Shown here: positions 37,218 through 46,368 of the stretch, one piece after another
Position numbering within the stretch: the first letter of the stretch is position 1
Layout: every line of letters starts with the position of its first letter
NCBI GenBank assembly: GCA_029556615.1
Contig: JAKQDD010000100.1
Coordinates: 1 to 64,000 of the forward strand
DNA length: 64,000 nucleotides
Origin: Verrucomicrobiota bacterium
GTDB lineage: Bacteria > Verrucomicrobiota > Verrucomicrobiia > Limisphaerales > J093
Direction: 5' to 3'
Program-made: the position numbers and the translations under genes
The notes under the pieces: model-generated
What the model saw: the letters and a program-made list of their open reading frames with translations, nothing else
Told to the model about the DNA's origin: nothing
Databases searched by the model: none

Positions 37218-37781
37218 ATGGCTGAACTCAACTCCCCGCCCTCACCTCAGTTCCATGTCAATGCCTTGCCCACTCTGGGCCCCGCGCTCACCCAGACGCT
37301 CGTTGACCAGGGATTGGCCGCCGCCGATCAACAGGAAGTCCTCGCCCAAAAGGTCGCCCTCGAGTGCCTCCACTGCGGCATCACCATCACCGGCGCCGAC
37401 CTCCAGATCCTCGCCTCGCCCCCAGACCCTGCCACCCCGGACGACCCCAGGATCGCCCGCCTGCGCCAGGGCTACTGCGCCCGAAAAGCCTGCCCTTCCT
37501 ACTACTACCGCCTCCTGCTCGAGCCAGACCCCAAAGTCGACTGGAACCGCGCCCTGCCCCACCTGGGAGTTGCTTCCGTGCCCGCGCCGTCAACCACGTC
37601 GCCCCCCCCGCGCACCAGCTTCCTCGCCACCCTCCTCCACGATCCCCGTCACCGGCGGGTCCTCTATGGCCTCGCCATCCTGATCCTCCTCCTGGTCGTC
37701 CGCCATTTCGCCACCGGCGGCCGCATCCCCTTCGTCCACAGCTCCCCCACGTACACGGTGGACCCCGCCTCAGTACCATGA
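37218..37781 (+). CDS. Small single-span membrane protein of unknown function
   Basis: 187 residues. N-terminal soluble part with a possible metal site: CLHCG and, about 40 residues later, CARKACPSYYYRLLLEP. A proline/threonine-rich linker precedes one helix (VLYGLAILILLLVVRHFA, about residues 150-167). It begins 14 bp after the prepilin stop and is probably cotranscribed. No family recognised. Confidence 0.65.
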   Translation: MAELNSPPSPQFHVNALPTLGPALTQTLVDQGLAAADQQEVLAQKVALECLHCGITITGADLQILASPPDPATPDDPRIARLRQGYCARKACPSYYYRLLLEPDPKVDWNRALPHLGVASVPAPSTTSPPPRTSFLATLLHDPRHRRVLYGLAILILLLVVRHFATGGRIPFVHSSPTYTVDPASVP

Positions 37782-37790
37782 AAACGAAAA

Positions 37791-37823
37791 ACCCGGCCCG
37801 CAGCCGTCGCTGCCAAACCGGGT
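37791..37823 (-). terminator. Intrinsic terminator for the minus-strand outer-membrane gene
   Basis: ACCCGG (37791-37796) pairs with CCGGGT (37818-37823), and GCAGC with GCTGC inside. Read on the minus strand the hairpin is followed by TTTTCGTTTTC. It lies some 220 bp beyond the stop of 38043-38939, separated from it by repeats THR-8 and THR-8a. Confidence 0.7.
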
Positions 37824-37844
37824 GTGAAACACGATCGCGCCGTC

Positions 37845-37869
37845 AGGGTCTGAGACGGCGCCTCGCTAG
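37845..37869 (-). repeat. THR-8a, left-end fragment joined to THR-8
   Basis: AGGGTCTGAGACGGCGCCTC followed by GCTAG; shares the CTAG at 37866-37869 with THR-8. Confidence 0.8.
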
Positions 37870-38046
37870 AGTCCTCGACTTGTGGAATGTGTGGTCAACA
37901 GGTCAAGTTTGGCCCCTGCCGTCCCAGACCTCCCCACCTTCCGTCGAGGACTCTACATTAGCGAGGCGCGGAAGAGAGGGCCCGGAAAGGCAGGAAGGCT
38001 TCATGGGATCGCGGACTTCGTTAGGTCTGAGGCGGCGCCTCGCTAG
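37866..38046 (-). repeat. THR-8, full copy
   Basis: 181 bp, CTAG at both ends, subfamily A. The outer-membrane gene stops in its left CTAG. Its ORF ([20 protein letters not shown]) stops 5 codons beyond the repeat. Confidence 0.95.
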
Positions 38047-38939
38047 AACCGGCGCGTCAGAGTGACCGTAACGGTGTTCCCCTCGGGACGATCCTCTGCC
38101 CCAAATTCATACAGGTACCGGATCGAAAAAAAGGTGGCCAGCTTCGGGCAAAACAGATTGACCTCCGGCCCCACCCCGAATACCCGGTCATGCGGCGTCG
38201 GCGTGCGACCGCTGTCTCCCGTCACCTGCCTCTGCATGTACCCCACCACGCCCACCTCGACCGACTTGCTCAGGCTCTTCCCAATCCCGCCCTCGATCGA
38301 GAGCTCGTCCCCAGGCCGAATGTCGATGTCCTCGTGCTCCATGTTGATCTCGTACCGGCCCAGAACCGAAACCGACCAGGTCTTGGCCGCGTCGGGATAC
38401 CACGTGCCCCCGAGCGTCAGCATGTGCCCCCAATAGCCCTTGCCCGGCTTGGCCGGCGACCGGAGACTCGAGTTGCCGGTCGGCGCCCAAAAACCATAGC
38501 CCACACCCAGGTCCGCCTGCTTCCAGTGCCACGAAAGCGTGATCGGTTCGACAAACAAATCCCCCACCCCGAACGAGGAGTCCCCCATCCCGTTGATGCT
38601 GAAATCCGTGTAGATGATCGGCACCAGCACGTCCATCCCGTAACTGCCCCCCAACAGCTTCCAGTCCGTGATCCAGATCGGCCGAATCGCATTCGCATAG
38701 GCCGAAAGATCCAGATCCCCGGGCACCTTGTCGCCGTTGGCGTCGTTCAAACGGTCGGCGAAATAGTACACGTTGTAGTCGCGCAGATAGACGCCGGGAG
38801 GAGGCAGCGATCCCGCCTTCAACCCCTCGACGCCGATGGGATAGTGCCCCGAGAACGATTGGCCCAGCGCCGTGCCCGCGCACAGGGCCGCCAGAGTTCC
38901 AGCTCCGATTCGCATCCACCGCAAGGTCGCGCGTTTCAT
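38043..38939 (-). CDS. Outer-membrane beta-barrel, MetA-pathway/SphA family
   Basis: 298 residues. Signal peptide (ATLRWMRIGAGTLAALCAGTALGQ), then alternating aromatic strands typical of the family annotated as MetA-pathway of phenol degradation or SphA: GHYPIGVEGLKAGSLPPPGVYLRDYNVYY at the start of the barrel, and a final TVTVTLTRRF with the terminal phenylalanine required for BAM-mediated insertion. The TAG stop directly after that phenylalanine belongs to repeat THR-8, so the repeat abuts the native end. Substrate unknown. Confidence 0.82.
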   Translation of the reverse strand: MKRATLRWMRIGAGTLAALCAGTALGQSFSGHYPIGVEGLKAGSLPPPGVYLRDYNVYYFADRLNDANGDKVPGDLDLSAYANAIRPIWITDWKLLGGSYGMDVLVPIIYTDFSINGMGDSSFGVGDLFVEPITLSWHWKQADLGVGYGFWAPTGNSSLRSPAKPGKGYWGHMLTLGGTWYPDAAKTWSVSVLGRYEINMEHEDIDIRPGDELSIEGGIGKSLSKSVEVGVVGYMQRQVTGDSGRTPTPHDRVFGVGPEVNLFCPKLATFFSIRYLYEFGAEDRPEGNTVTVTLTRRF

Positions 38940-39090
38940 GGGATTGTGTGAGGTGTTCAGGGATTGTGGGTTGTGTCCGTCAGGTGTTTCTACTTGTAGT
39001 AACAGTTGCCCGCGGCCAGTGATACTCCCCTCCTGCCCCCCGCGTCAACAACGACCTGCAGACCCAATGGCCTGCAGGCCGGTCCTTCTC

Positions 39091-39636
39091 CTACTTCTTC
39101 GACCCCCTGCCCGCCCCCACCGAGTACAGCGTCCCCTCGAACGTGTGCTCGAAGGAAAGCACACCCGTGTCCCCATCCACCGTGGCACGGCCAACAATCT
39201 CCCCAGTCCCAAGGTCGACCCCGCTCGGGAAGTCAAAGCGCCCTGTCCCCCCCGGCTGAATCGTGTAGGTGCCCTCGTAGACAATCTCAGTCAGCGAGAC
39301 GAAATAGCCATACAGCGAGTACTCTAAAAGCAATACGTCGCCGTTGGCTGCGACGGAGAGCGCTGCCCCCTTCGTCAAAGTGATGTCGAACGACGGGTCA
39401 TCGAAGCTGATCTCACCCCCGTCGTACTGCTGCACCCCCTTCCCCAAATGGCTCGCCACTTGGATTGCCTCACCTGTGACAGTCCCCTCGGAGTTGACGA
39501 TCTGCCCCTCGACCACACCCTGGTAGGGAACCAAATCCCCCGCAGATACCACATCCGACAACGTAATCCCCAACGTGGCTGCCAGAGCCAGCACACGGAA
39601 CAAACTACCCTTGCCCAAAACCGAGTTCGTTTTCAT
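39091..39636 (-). CDS. Secreted protein of unknown function
   Basis: 181 residues. Signal peptide MKTNSVLGKGSLFRVLALAATLGITLSDVVSAG in two parts (basic start, hydrophobic helix, VSA-G site). The mature part is beta-rich and glycine/threonine-rich (GEISFDDPSFDITL, GTYTIQPGGTGRFDF) with GTLYSVGAG near its end, similar in style to small surface proteins without a known family. ATG 39636 is chosen over an upstream frame start at 39708 because it gives the signal peptide. TAG stop here is not associated with a repeat. Confidence 0.65.
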   Translation of the reverse strand: MKTNSVLGKGSLFRVLALAATLGITLSDVVSAGDLVPYQGVVEGQIVNSEGTVTGEAIQVASHLGKGVQQYDGGEISFDDPSFDITLTKGAALSVAANGDVLLLEYSLYGYFVSLTEIVYEGTYTIQPGGTGRFDFPSGVDLGTGEIVGRATVDGDTGVLSFEHTFEGTLYSVGAGRGSKK

Positions 39637-39771
39637 GAGACTGAAGTATGCTCCACCTCTCATCCAATGCAAGCACTTAATCGTCAATAAGTCTGACGGC
39701 TTGTGCACAGGTTCTTAACATCTGATTGAGTTTTGGTGCTCGCTGCGTCCCAAGATCGCTGATGCAAAGTC

Positions 39772-39952
39772 CGACCGAGGCGCACCTCAGAACTGATGAA
39801 ACACGCAGTCCAAAGGAACCGTGGGCGGCAGCGGGGCTCCCCGCTTCCGCGCCTCGCTCATCAGAGTCGTCGACGGAGGGAGGGAAGACCTGGAACGTGA
39901 GGGACCAGACTTGACCTGCTGACCACACATTCCAGACGTCGAGGACTCTCAG
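39772..39952 (+). repeat. THR-9, full copy
   Basis: 181 bp, subfamily C; left end CGAC instead of CTAG, right end CTCAG. The DUF1080 gene stops (TGA) in its right end. Confidence 0.9.
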
Positions 39953-40578
39953 TCGAGCCGCTTCACCCGGATGTTCCGGTACCGGATGACACTCTTGGGA
40001 TCGTGCCCCTGAAGCGCAAACGTGCCCTCGCTCAGCTTTCGCGTGAAGTCCCGACCCGGCTGGGCCCCCGCCGGCTCCGCGTACTGAACGACCGTCTTCC
40101 CATCCACCTTCACGGTCACGACGTTGTTCTGCACGATGACCTCTTGCGTCCACCACTGGTTGTCCTTCGCAGCAGCCAGACCGGTGTTGACGATGCCGTA
40201 AAGGCTCCCGGTCTTGATCCAGTCCCCGTGCGTGATGTTGACCTGGGATTCGAATCCATACTTGGGCCACCCTTCCTCCTGGTACTGCGTGTGGAAATAG
40301 ACGCCGCCGTTCGACCCCGGCTCGGTCATGACCTCAAGCTTCAAATGGAAGTTCTTGAACGGCTTCGAATCGCCCACGTAGAAAAGGTGACACCGCTCGC
40401 CGTGCGCCACGAAAGCCCCATCCTGAATCTTCCACGTCGCCGCGTTCTCACGGGCCGTCTTCCAGCCCGCCATCGTCTTCCCATCCATCAAGGGGACAAA
40501 ACCCTCCTCCGTCTCCGCAGCAAGCCCCGACCAAAACAAACAACCGAGACAAACCGCCGTCGCACACGTCATATTCAT
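39949..40578 (-). CDS. DUF1080 (3-keto-disaccharide hydrolase) family protein
   Basis: 209 residues. Signal peptide MNMTCATAVCLGCLFWSGLAA, then the DUF1080 concanavalin-like fold: GFVPLMDGKTMAGWK, DGAFVAHGERCHLFY, NFHLKLEVMTEPGSNGGVYFHT, YGFESQV, and the closing IRYRNIRVKRLD. Family members hydrolyse 3-keto-disaccharides or bind sugars outside the cell. The TGA stop lies in the right end of THR-9, whose terminal CTAG carries one extra base. Confidence 0.9.
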   Translation of the reverse strand: MNMTCATAVCLGCLFWSGLAAETEEGFVPLMDGKTMAGWKTARENAATWKIQDGAFVAHGERCHLFYVGDSKPFKNFHLKLEVMTEPGSNGGVYFHTQYQEEGWPKYGFESQVNITHGDWIKTGSLYGIVNTGLAAAKDNQWWTQEVIVQNNVVTVKVDGKTVVQYAEPAGAQPGRDFTRKLSEGTFALQGHDPKSVIRYRNIRVKRLD

Positions 40579-40629
40579 GAGAGCATCCTATCGAAGATCA
40601 CCACAACCGCCAAGCGAAAGAAAAGAAGC

Positions 40630-40714
40630 TGGTGCGGATAGCAGGACTTGAACCTGCACGCCTTGCGGCACTACCACCTCAAAGTAGCGTGTCTGCCAAT
40701 TCCACCATATCCGC
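40630..40714 (-). tRNA. tRNA-Leu (GAG anticodon), CCA encoded
   Basis: Acceptor GCGGATA (from 40714) pairs with TATCCGC; D arm GTG/CAC; anticodon arm CTACT-TTGAGGT-GGTAG with GAG at the anticodon; long variable arm as expected for a class II tRNA; T arm GCAGG-TTCAAGT-CCTGC; discriminator A followed by CCA. Reads CUC/CUU leucine codons. Sits between the DUF1080 and phosphofructokinase genes; I see no other tRNA beside it. Confidence 0.95.
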
Positions 40715-40890
40715 ACGCGGGCCCAATAAACCACGCCCGCTCCAATCTGCAAGCTCAATCTCCGCTCCAATTCCGCTTTGACATCCCCTCCGCCGGTTGG
40801 CACTGTCTGCCACAATTTGTTCGCAACGACGCGAACGCTCCGGGGCCTTTCCGATCCGGCTGCGGCCCCTCCGGCAGAGGGAACTCGATT

Positions 40891-42195
40891 ATGTCAGAAC
40901 TGGTTGGCAACATGTTGGTGGCTCAGTCCGGCGGCCCGACCGCGGTGATCAACGCCAGCGTCGCGGGTGCGGTCTCGGCGGCGTGGCGCAATGCCCACGT
41001 CTTCCCCCAGGACGCAGAAGGCGAAACCGTCGGCACGATCTACGGCGCCCAAAACGGGATCCTCGGCATCCTCAACGAGGAGCTCATCGACCTCTCCGAG
41101 GTCCACCAGTCCGTCATCGAGGGACTGCGCTATACCCCCGCCGCCGCGCTCGGCACCTGCCGGTACAAGATCGACTTCACCAAGAAACCCGAGCAGGCCA
41201 AAGTCGACATGGACCGACTGTTCGCCGTGTTCCAGGCTCATGACATCCGGTACTTCTTCTACGCCGGAGGCAACGATTCCCAGGATACCTCCCTCAAAAT
41301 CCACCAGCAGGCCATCGAGCGCGGCTACGAACTCCGCGTCATCGGCATCCCCAAGACCATCGACAACGATCTGCCTCACACCGACCACTGCCCCGGCTAC
41401 GGCTCCGTCATCAAGTACTGCGCCACCACGGTCATGGAGGTCGGCCTCGACGTGGGCTCCATGGCCACCGACGACGGGTCGTGTTGCGTCATCGAAGTCA
41501 TGGGCCGCTCCGCGGGATGGATCGCCGCCGGCACCGTCCTCGCCCGCCGATTCGCCGCCGACCCCCCCCACATCATCCTGGTGCCGGAAATCCGATACGA
41601 CATCGATGCCATCCTCGCCCGCATCAAGGAATCCGTCGCCACCTTCGGCTACTGTGTCGTCGTCGCCGGCGAAGGCATCAAGGATTCCGAAGGCAAGGAA
41701 ATCGGCGCCGACTTCAACCAGCTCGATGATTTCGGGCATCCCTTGCTCTCCGGCGCCGCCGAACGCCTCGGCCAGATCATCTTCGGCAAGCTCGGCACCA
41801 AAACCCGCACGGTCAAACTCGGCTACGCCCAACGCGCCGCCGCGCATTACGGCAGCGCCACCGACGCCGCCGAAGCCTTCGCCTGCGGCGAAGCCGCCGT
41901 CCAAGCCGCCGTCAGCGGCCAGAGCGGTTACATGGTCAAACTGGTCCGCGAATCCTCGAACCCCTACCGCTGGAGCACCGCCCTTCATCCCCTGGCCGAA
42001 ATCGCCAATGTCGAGCATTTCTTGCCCCGGGACTGGATCTCGGAAGATGGCTTCCTGCCCAACGAGAAGTTCATCGAGTACGCCCGGCCGCTCATCGAGG
42101 GCGAAACCCGACCGCCCACCGAAGGCGGCCTGCCCAAATTCGTCGCCATCGAGAAGGCCCGCATCGAGAAGAAACTGTCCCCCCGCATCGCCTGA
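40891..42195 (+). CDS. Pyrophosphate-type 6-phosphofructokinase
   Basis: 434 residues. Phosphorylates fructose 6-phosphate in glycolysis. Motifs: AQSGGPTAVINAS at 11-23, YAGGNDSQDTS at 125-135 with N-D in the position that distinguishes PPi- from ATP-dependent enzymes, PKTIDNDLP at 154-162, MGRSAGWIA and the late KTRTVKLGYAQRA. The GGND variant is that of group III PFKs, which are PPi-dependent where studied; an ATP-dependent reaction is not excluded. ATG 40891 preceded by AGAGGG. Confidence 0.88.
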   Translation: MSELVGNMLVAQSGGPTAVINASVAGAVSAAWRNAHVFPQDAEGETVGTIYGAQNGILGILNEELIDLSEVHQSVIEGLRYTPAAALGTCRYKIDFTKKPEQAKVDMDRLFAVFQAHDIRYFFYAGGNDSQDTSLKIHQQAIERGYELRVIGIPKTIDNDLPHTDHCPGYGSVIKYCATTVMEVGLDVGSMATDDGSCCVIEVMGRSAGWIAAGTVLARRFAADPPHIILVPEIRYDIDAILARIKESVATFGYCVVVAGEGIKDSEGKEIGADFNQLDDFGHPLLSGAAERLGQIIFGKLGTKTRTVKLGYAQRAAAHYGSATDAAEAFACGEAAVQAAVSGQSGYMVKLVRESSNPYRWSTALHPLAEIANVEHFLPRDWISEDGFLPNEKFIEYARPLIEGETRPPTEGGLPKFVAIEKARIEKKLSPRIA

Positions 42196-42298
42196 CCGAC
42201 ACAGCCCGCCGGTCACCAGTCCGACCGGCCACGGCGCTTCGCCCACAACCCGAGCGCCGTGGACGCCAGCCCGCAGGCGCGCGGTGGGATGATGACCC

Positions 42299-43750
42299 AT
42301 GTCAGCCCGACTCCATCGCGGATGCCTCGGAGCCGTTGCCATTCTCCTTGCCCTGGCTGCAGTCACCCTCCTGCTCTGCCTCGCGCCAGTCGACAACACG
42401 CCCTTCTTCCACACCCCCTACTTCAGCAATACCGTCGCCCGACTGCCAGCCGCCACCGCTCCCGCTCACCGCACCGCTGCGCCCCTCTCAGCAGGCTTCG
42501 GCCGGGCCAGCCTCACCCCCACCGCCGGCACCAACACCGCGACCCCAGACACTCCCCGCGCCGCAACGCTGCCTCTCGCCGGCTACGGCAGCCGGCGTGG
42601 CCAACCCGCCACCGGCATCCACGATCACCTCTGGTGCCGCTCCGTGGCTCTCAAGACCGACCACGACGCCGTCGTCTTCGTCACCGCTGACGCCCTGATC
42701 ATCCCACGCGAGATCGCCGAATCCACCCGCCGACTCCTCGCCAACCTCCCCGGCCTCCGCCCTGACCAGATCTACTTCGGCGCCACCCACACCCACGCCG
42801 GCCCCGGCGGCTGGGGTCGGGGCTGGGTCCAGGAAGCCTTCGCCGGCCCCTTCCAACCGGGTGTCCCCGACTGGTTCGCCGCCTGTCTGGCCCGCGCCGT
42901 CCAAGAGGCCTGGAAGGACCTGACTCCCGCCACGCTCGCCGTCGACACCCTCCACGCCCCCGAATTCGTCCGCAACCGGCTCGTCGGCAACCTCGGCACC
43001 GTGGACGATGAATTCTCCTGGATCGCCATCCGACAGGCCGACGGCGATCTGGGCATCCTCGGCGCTTATGCCGCTCATGCCACCGTGCTCTCGAGCCGGA
43101 TCATGGAGTTCAGTGGCGATTACCCCGGCGCATGGTCCAGGACCCTCGAGGAGGCCACCGGCGGCCTCGCCGCCTTCTTCGCCGGAGGCGTGGGAAGCCA
43201 CAGCCCCCAACCCCGAGGCAGCGGCTTCGCAGCCGCACAGGACATGGGCGCAACTCTCGCCGGCCGCATCCTCGAGCGCCTCCCCCACCTGCGCTTCACC
43301 CCATCGCTCGTCCTCGAAGGCCGTCAGCTCGAAGTCGACCTGCCGACGCCGCACGTCCGACTCACCGACAGCTTGCGGTTGCGGCCATTCCTGGCCCGCC
43401 GCCTCGTGCCCGTCCCACGCTCGACAACGCTCACGGCCGTCCGAATCGGGGACTGCTATTGGTTCGGCGTTCCAGCGGACTACAGCGGTGAATCGGCCCT
43501 CCGGCTCAAAGACCACCTCCGAGCCCGCAGCGCCCTGGCGGTCCCCACCAGCTTCGCCGGCGACTACCTCGGGTACCTCATCCCCTCCCGGTACTACCAC
43601 CTCGACGGGTACGAGCCACGGTTGATGTCCTTCTTCGGCCCGACCGCCGCCGACTACTTCGAGGACCTGCTGATTCGACTCGGCCGCCATTTGGGAGTCC
43701 CTCGATCGCAGGACAATCCGGATCCCCCGGGCGCACACCCGGAAGCTTGA
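42299..43750 (+). CDS. Neutral/alkaline ceramidase-like secreted protein
   Basis: 483 residues. N-terminal membrane anchor (CLGAVAILLALAAVTLLLCLA). The mature part follows the neutral ceramidase N-terminal domain: AGFGRASLTPT, LPLAGYGSR, FVTADALIIPREI, FGATHTHAGPGG with metal-binding histidines, and an AAHATVLSS stretch. It lacks the long C-terminal domain of classical ceramidases. In Verrucomicrobia many such genes are annotated only as hypothetical; the substrate may be another amide. ATG 42299 is one of several nearby candidates. Confidence 0.75.
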   Translation: MSARLHRGCLGAVAILLALAAVTLLLCLAPVDNTPFFHTPYFSNTVARLPAATAPAHRTAAPLSAGFGRASLTPTAGTNTATPDTPRAATLPLAGYGSRRGQPATGIHDHLWCRSVALKTDHDAVVFVTADALIIPREIAESTRRLLANLPGLRPDQIYFGATHTHAGPGGWGRGWVQEAFAGPFQPGVPDWFAACLARAVQEAWKDLTPATLAVDTLHAPEFVRNRLVGNLGTVDDEFSWIAIRQADGDLGILGAYAAHATVLSSRIMEFSGDYPGAWSRTLEEATGGLAAFFAGGVGSHSPQPRGSGFAAAQDMGATLAGRILERLPHLRFTPSLVLEGRQLEVDLPTPHVRLTDSLRLRPFLARRLVPVPRSTTLTAVRIGDCYWFGVPADYSGESALRLKDHLRARSALAVPTSFAGDYLGYLIPSRYYHLDGYEPRLMSFFGPTAADYFEDLLIRLGRHLGVPRSQDNPDPPGAHPEA

Positions 43751-43835
43751 CGCTGGGGCATGGCCCGCACCATAGTCCGACCATCGCAGCGGGATCCAAC
43801 TCTGTCACCTGCTCCCGCCGAACGAGGCATGGACC

Positions 43836-44285
43836 ATGGAAATCACCGGCACCGTGGATGCAGTCCTCCAGGTCAAGGGCAACGCCGTCTGGTCAGTCTC
43901 TCCTGACGCCACCGTGTTCGAGGCCATCGAGCTCATGGCGCAGAAGAACGTCGGCGCCCTCCTGGTGGTCGACGCCGACAAAACCCTCGGCATCATCTCC
44001 GAGCGCGACTACACGCGCCGCATCGCCCTCGAAGGCAGAAACTCGAGACAGGTCCGGGTCCGCGAAATCACCACCGGCCGCGTCGTCGCCGTCGCCCCCG
44101 ACACCGGCATCGACGAGTGCCTCGCCCTCATGACCCACCATCGCATCCGGCACCTTCCGGTCCTGCAGGGGGACAACATCGTCGGCATCGTCTCGATCGG
44201 TGATCTGGTCAACTGGCTCATCAGCGCCCAGAAAATCGCCATCAACCAGTTGACCGACTACATCAGCGGCCAGTACCCCGGCTAG
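43836..44285 (+). CDS. CBS-pair protein
   Basis: 149 residues consisting of two CBS domains (VSPDATVFEAIELMAQKNVGALLVVD and VAPDTGIDECLALMTHHRIRHLPVL) with ISERDYTRR between, the layout of stand-alone Bateman modules that sense adenine nucleotides. The C terminus (NWLISAQKIAINQLTDYISGQ) is a helix. The TAG stop after the final glycine is the terminal CTAG of repeat THR-10. Confidence 0.9.
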   Translation: MEITGTVDAVLQVKGNAVWSVSPDATVFEAIELMAQKNVGALLVVDADKTLGIISERDYTRRIALEGRNSRQVRVREITTGRVVAVAPDTGIDECLALMTHHRIRHLPVLQGDNIVGIVSIGDLVNWLISAQKIAINQLTDYISGQYPG

Positions 44286-44463
44286 AGTCCTCGACTTGTG
44301 GAATGTGTGGTCAACAGGCCAGGTTTGGCCCCTGCTGTTCCAGGCCTCCCCACCTTCCGTCGAGGACTCTACGTTAGCGAGGCGCGAAAAAGAGGATGGG
44401 CAAGCACAGCAGGGTCTTCATGAGCCTGAGGACTCGACTCGGTCTGAGGCGGCGCCTCGCTGG
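44282..44463 (-). repeat. THR-10, full copy
   Basis: 182 bp, CTAG to CTGG, subfamily B. The CBS gene stops in its right end. Followed by the companion module. Confidence 0.95.
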
Positions 44464-44540
44464 AGTTTTCCTCAGCTGGGTGGATATTCGCGGCCAGAAG
44501 TGCTGCCGCCAGACAAGGACTCGGGCGAGCATGCCCGAAG
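44464..44540 (-). repeat. Companion module beside THR-10
   Basis: Reverse complement contains GAGTCCTTGTCTGGCGGCAG, TGGCCGCGAAT(A)TCCACCC, matching the THR-6 companion module, between THR-10 and the permease stop. Confidence 0.8.
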
Positions 44541-44543
44541 CGC

Positions 44544-46364
44544 TCAGCCGTGGATCACCAGTTGGATGTTCTCCGGCAGATTGCGGGCGACCGCAGTCAC
44601 CACGTTCCCCTTCAGCAGTGCGACCAGACGATGCCGCTGCGGTGAGCCGAGCATCAGAATGTCGATCCCCAGCGTCGCCGCCAGATCCAGGATCGTCAGC
44701 GCCGGATTGTCGCTGACCGTGAAGATCGGCACCACCTGCACCCCGTGCTGCTCCGCCAGCTTCAGCATCGAGGTCATGATGTCCGAGGCCTGGGGATCGT
44801 CCTGCCATCGCACCGGCGCCGCCGTGTGCAGCGGCACCGGCAACGCCACCGCCAGCTCCTTCACATAAAGCACATACAACACCGCCTGCCGCAAACGCGC
44901 CTCCTCCATCGCGTACCGCAACACCGGTGTCACACCCCGCGCCGCCACCAGAATCGTCTGCCCCGGCTCGAGATGAAGACGAAAGTCCGGAGCCGCATCC
45001 GGCGAAACCCGGGCCGCCAAGTGCTCCCGAACCGTGATCGTCCGGAATCCCGCCCGCCGCTGCGTGTACCCCCGCAGCCCCAGGCCGATCCCGAGCACGC
45101 AAATCGCAAAGAACAACGCCCCGTCATTCACCCGGGCAATCGTGAGCTCGACCGCCATCAGGATCAAAAACGTCAGACCCATGATCCCCCGCTCGTGCCA
45201 GCGCAACGCCAGCTTCCTGTTGAACGTGCACGACCCCAGGTTCACCGTGATGGCGCCCACCACCCCAATCGCATACAAGCGCGCCAGCGCCTCGAGATCC
45301 GCCCCCGTCACCGCCACCGTGACCACCGGCAGGCAGGTCGCCAGTATCCACGGCCACCACGGCACCCCATGCGCGTTCAACCGCGTGAAGACCCGCGGCA
45401 ATTCCCCGTCCCGCGCCAGCATGTACACCAGGCCAATCTGCGCCGCCACCGCCGTATTCACCGCACTCAAGAGCAGCAGCCCGACCACCACCCCCACCAC
45501 CAGACCCAGGACCTTGCCCACCGCCACGCTGTTGAAGGTCAACATCCCGTACTGCTCCCCAAGATACCGCATCATGTAATCCCGCTGCGCCGCCGGATCG
45601 GGCCCGTTCGCCTCCGGCAGCGACAGCATCGCCCAGCCGAGCAGTATCGTGCCCAACACGACTTCCAGCGCCACCGGCAGGATCGCCTTCCGGGCCGTCC
45701 GCGCCACGCGCGGCTTCTCCATCGTCGACCCCGGATCCAGCTTCATCACCCCCGTCAGGTTCGCGATCGCCTCGACGCCGCTCAGGGCGAGAATCACCCC
45801 CACGAAATGCTGCCACGTCAGCTTGAGGCTGTCATGAGACGGCTCGAGCCGCGCCGTCGTCAGCCACGGCACACTCATCGCGATGATCAGCATCACCACC
45901 ACGACCATCGGCACCGCCAGCGTCATCGCCAGACTCCCGGTGTGCTTCGGCCCATAGTAGTTCACCGCCCCAATCGCAATGATCCCCCCCATCGTGAAGA
46001 GCGCAATCTGCCGCCCCGGCACGCCAAAGTAATGCATCGCCGAGTTGCAGCTCAACGCCGCCGTCACCAGGAAATTGGCGACCAACAGCAGCGCGCCCAC
46101 CGCCGCCAGGAACCGACTCTGGTCCCGCGCCGCCGAGTACACCCCGCCGCCGTCCGGGAAATGCCTGCAGACCAGGATGTAGTTGTAGCCCACCAGCGCC
46201 GTCAACGCGCAGACGGCGATGATGATCGGCATCGAGGCGTAGGCCGCATAGAAGAACGCAAGGCCGATCACGTAGGCCTTGCTCGTGCCCCAGTCCCCGT
46301 AGAGGAGCCCCGCCGCCCGCTTCCAATCGACGTTCCGCGGCCGATGAATCCCCGCCCCTTCCAT
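44544..46364 (-). CDS. APC-family permease with C-terminal universal-stress-like domain
   Basis: 606 residues. About 12 transmembrane helices with APC features (GDWGTSKAYVIGLAFFYA, GVYSAARDQSRFLAAVGALL, SGVEAIANLTGVMK), then a cytoplasmic domain from about residue 460 (PGQTILVAARGVTPVLRYA, LDLAATLGIDILMLGSP) that resembles UspA. Begins five bases after etfA, so it is probably the last gene of the ETF operon. Substrate unknown; its place suggests an organic acid or amino acid connected with the ETF-linked oxidation. A THR-associated module begins at its stop codon. Confidence 0.85.
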   Translation of the reverse strand: MEGAGIHRPRNVDWKRAAGLLYGDWGTSKAYVIGLAFFYAAYASMPIIIAVCALTALVGYNYILVCRHFPDGGGVYSAARDQSRFLAAVGALLLVANFLVTAALSCNSAMHYFGVPGRQIALFTMGGIIAIGAVNYYGPKHTGSLAMTLAVPMVVVVMLIIAMSVPWLTTARLEPSHDSLKLTWQHFVGVILALSGVEAIANLTGVMKLDPGSTMEKPRVARTARKAILPVALEVVLGTILLGWAMLSLPEANGPDPAAQRDYMMRYLGEQYGMLTFNSVAVGKVLGLVVGVVVGLLLLSAVNTAVAAQIGLVYMLARDGELPRVFTRLNAHGVPWWPWILATCLPVVTVAVTGADLEALARLYAIGVVGAITVNLGSCTFNRKLALRWHERGIMGLTFLILMAVELTIARVNDGALFFAICVLGIGLGLRGYTQRRAGFRTITVREHLAARVSPDAAPDFRLHLEPGQTILVAARGVTPVLRYAMEEARLRQAVLYVLYVKELAVALPVPLHTAAPVRWQDDPQASDIMTSMLKLAEQHGVQVVPIFTVSDNPALTILDLAATLGIDILMLGSPQRHRLVALLKGNVVTAVARNLPENIQLVIHG

Positions 46365-46368
46365 CCCC

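Noticed and set aside
40894..42414. 506-codon minus-strand frame over the phosphofructokinase gene
   Set aside because: Antisense to a clearly functional gene and of low-complexity composition (Gly/Asp/Val).
44396..44716. Frame starting in THR-10 ([15 protein letters not shown]...)
   Set aside because: After the repeat it only reads the companion module and the antisense strand of the permease; no sign of function as in THR-7.
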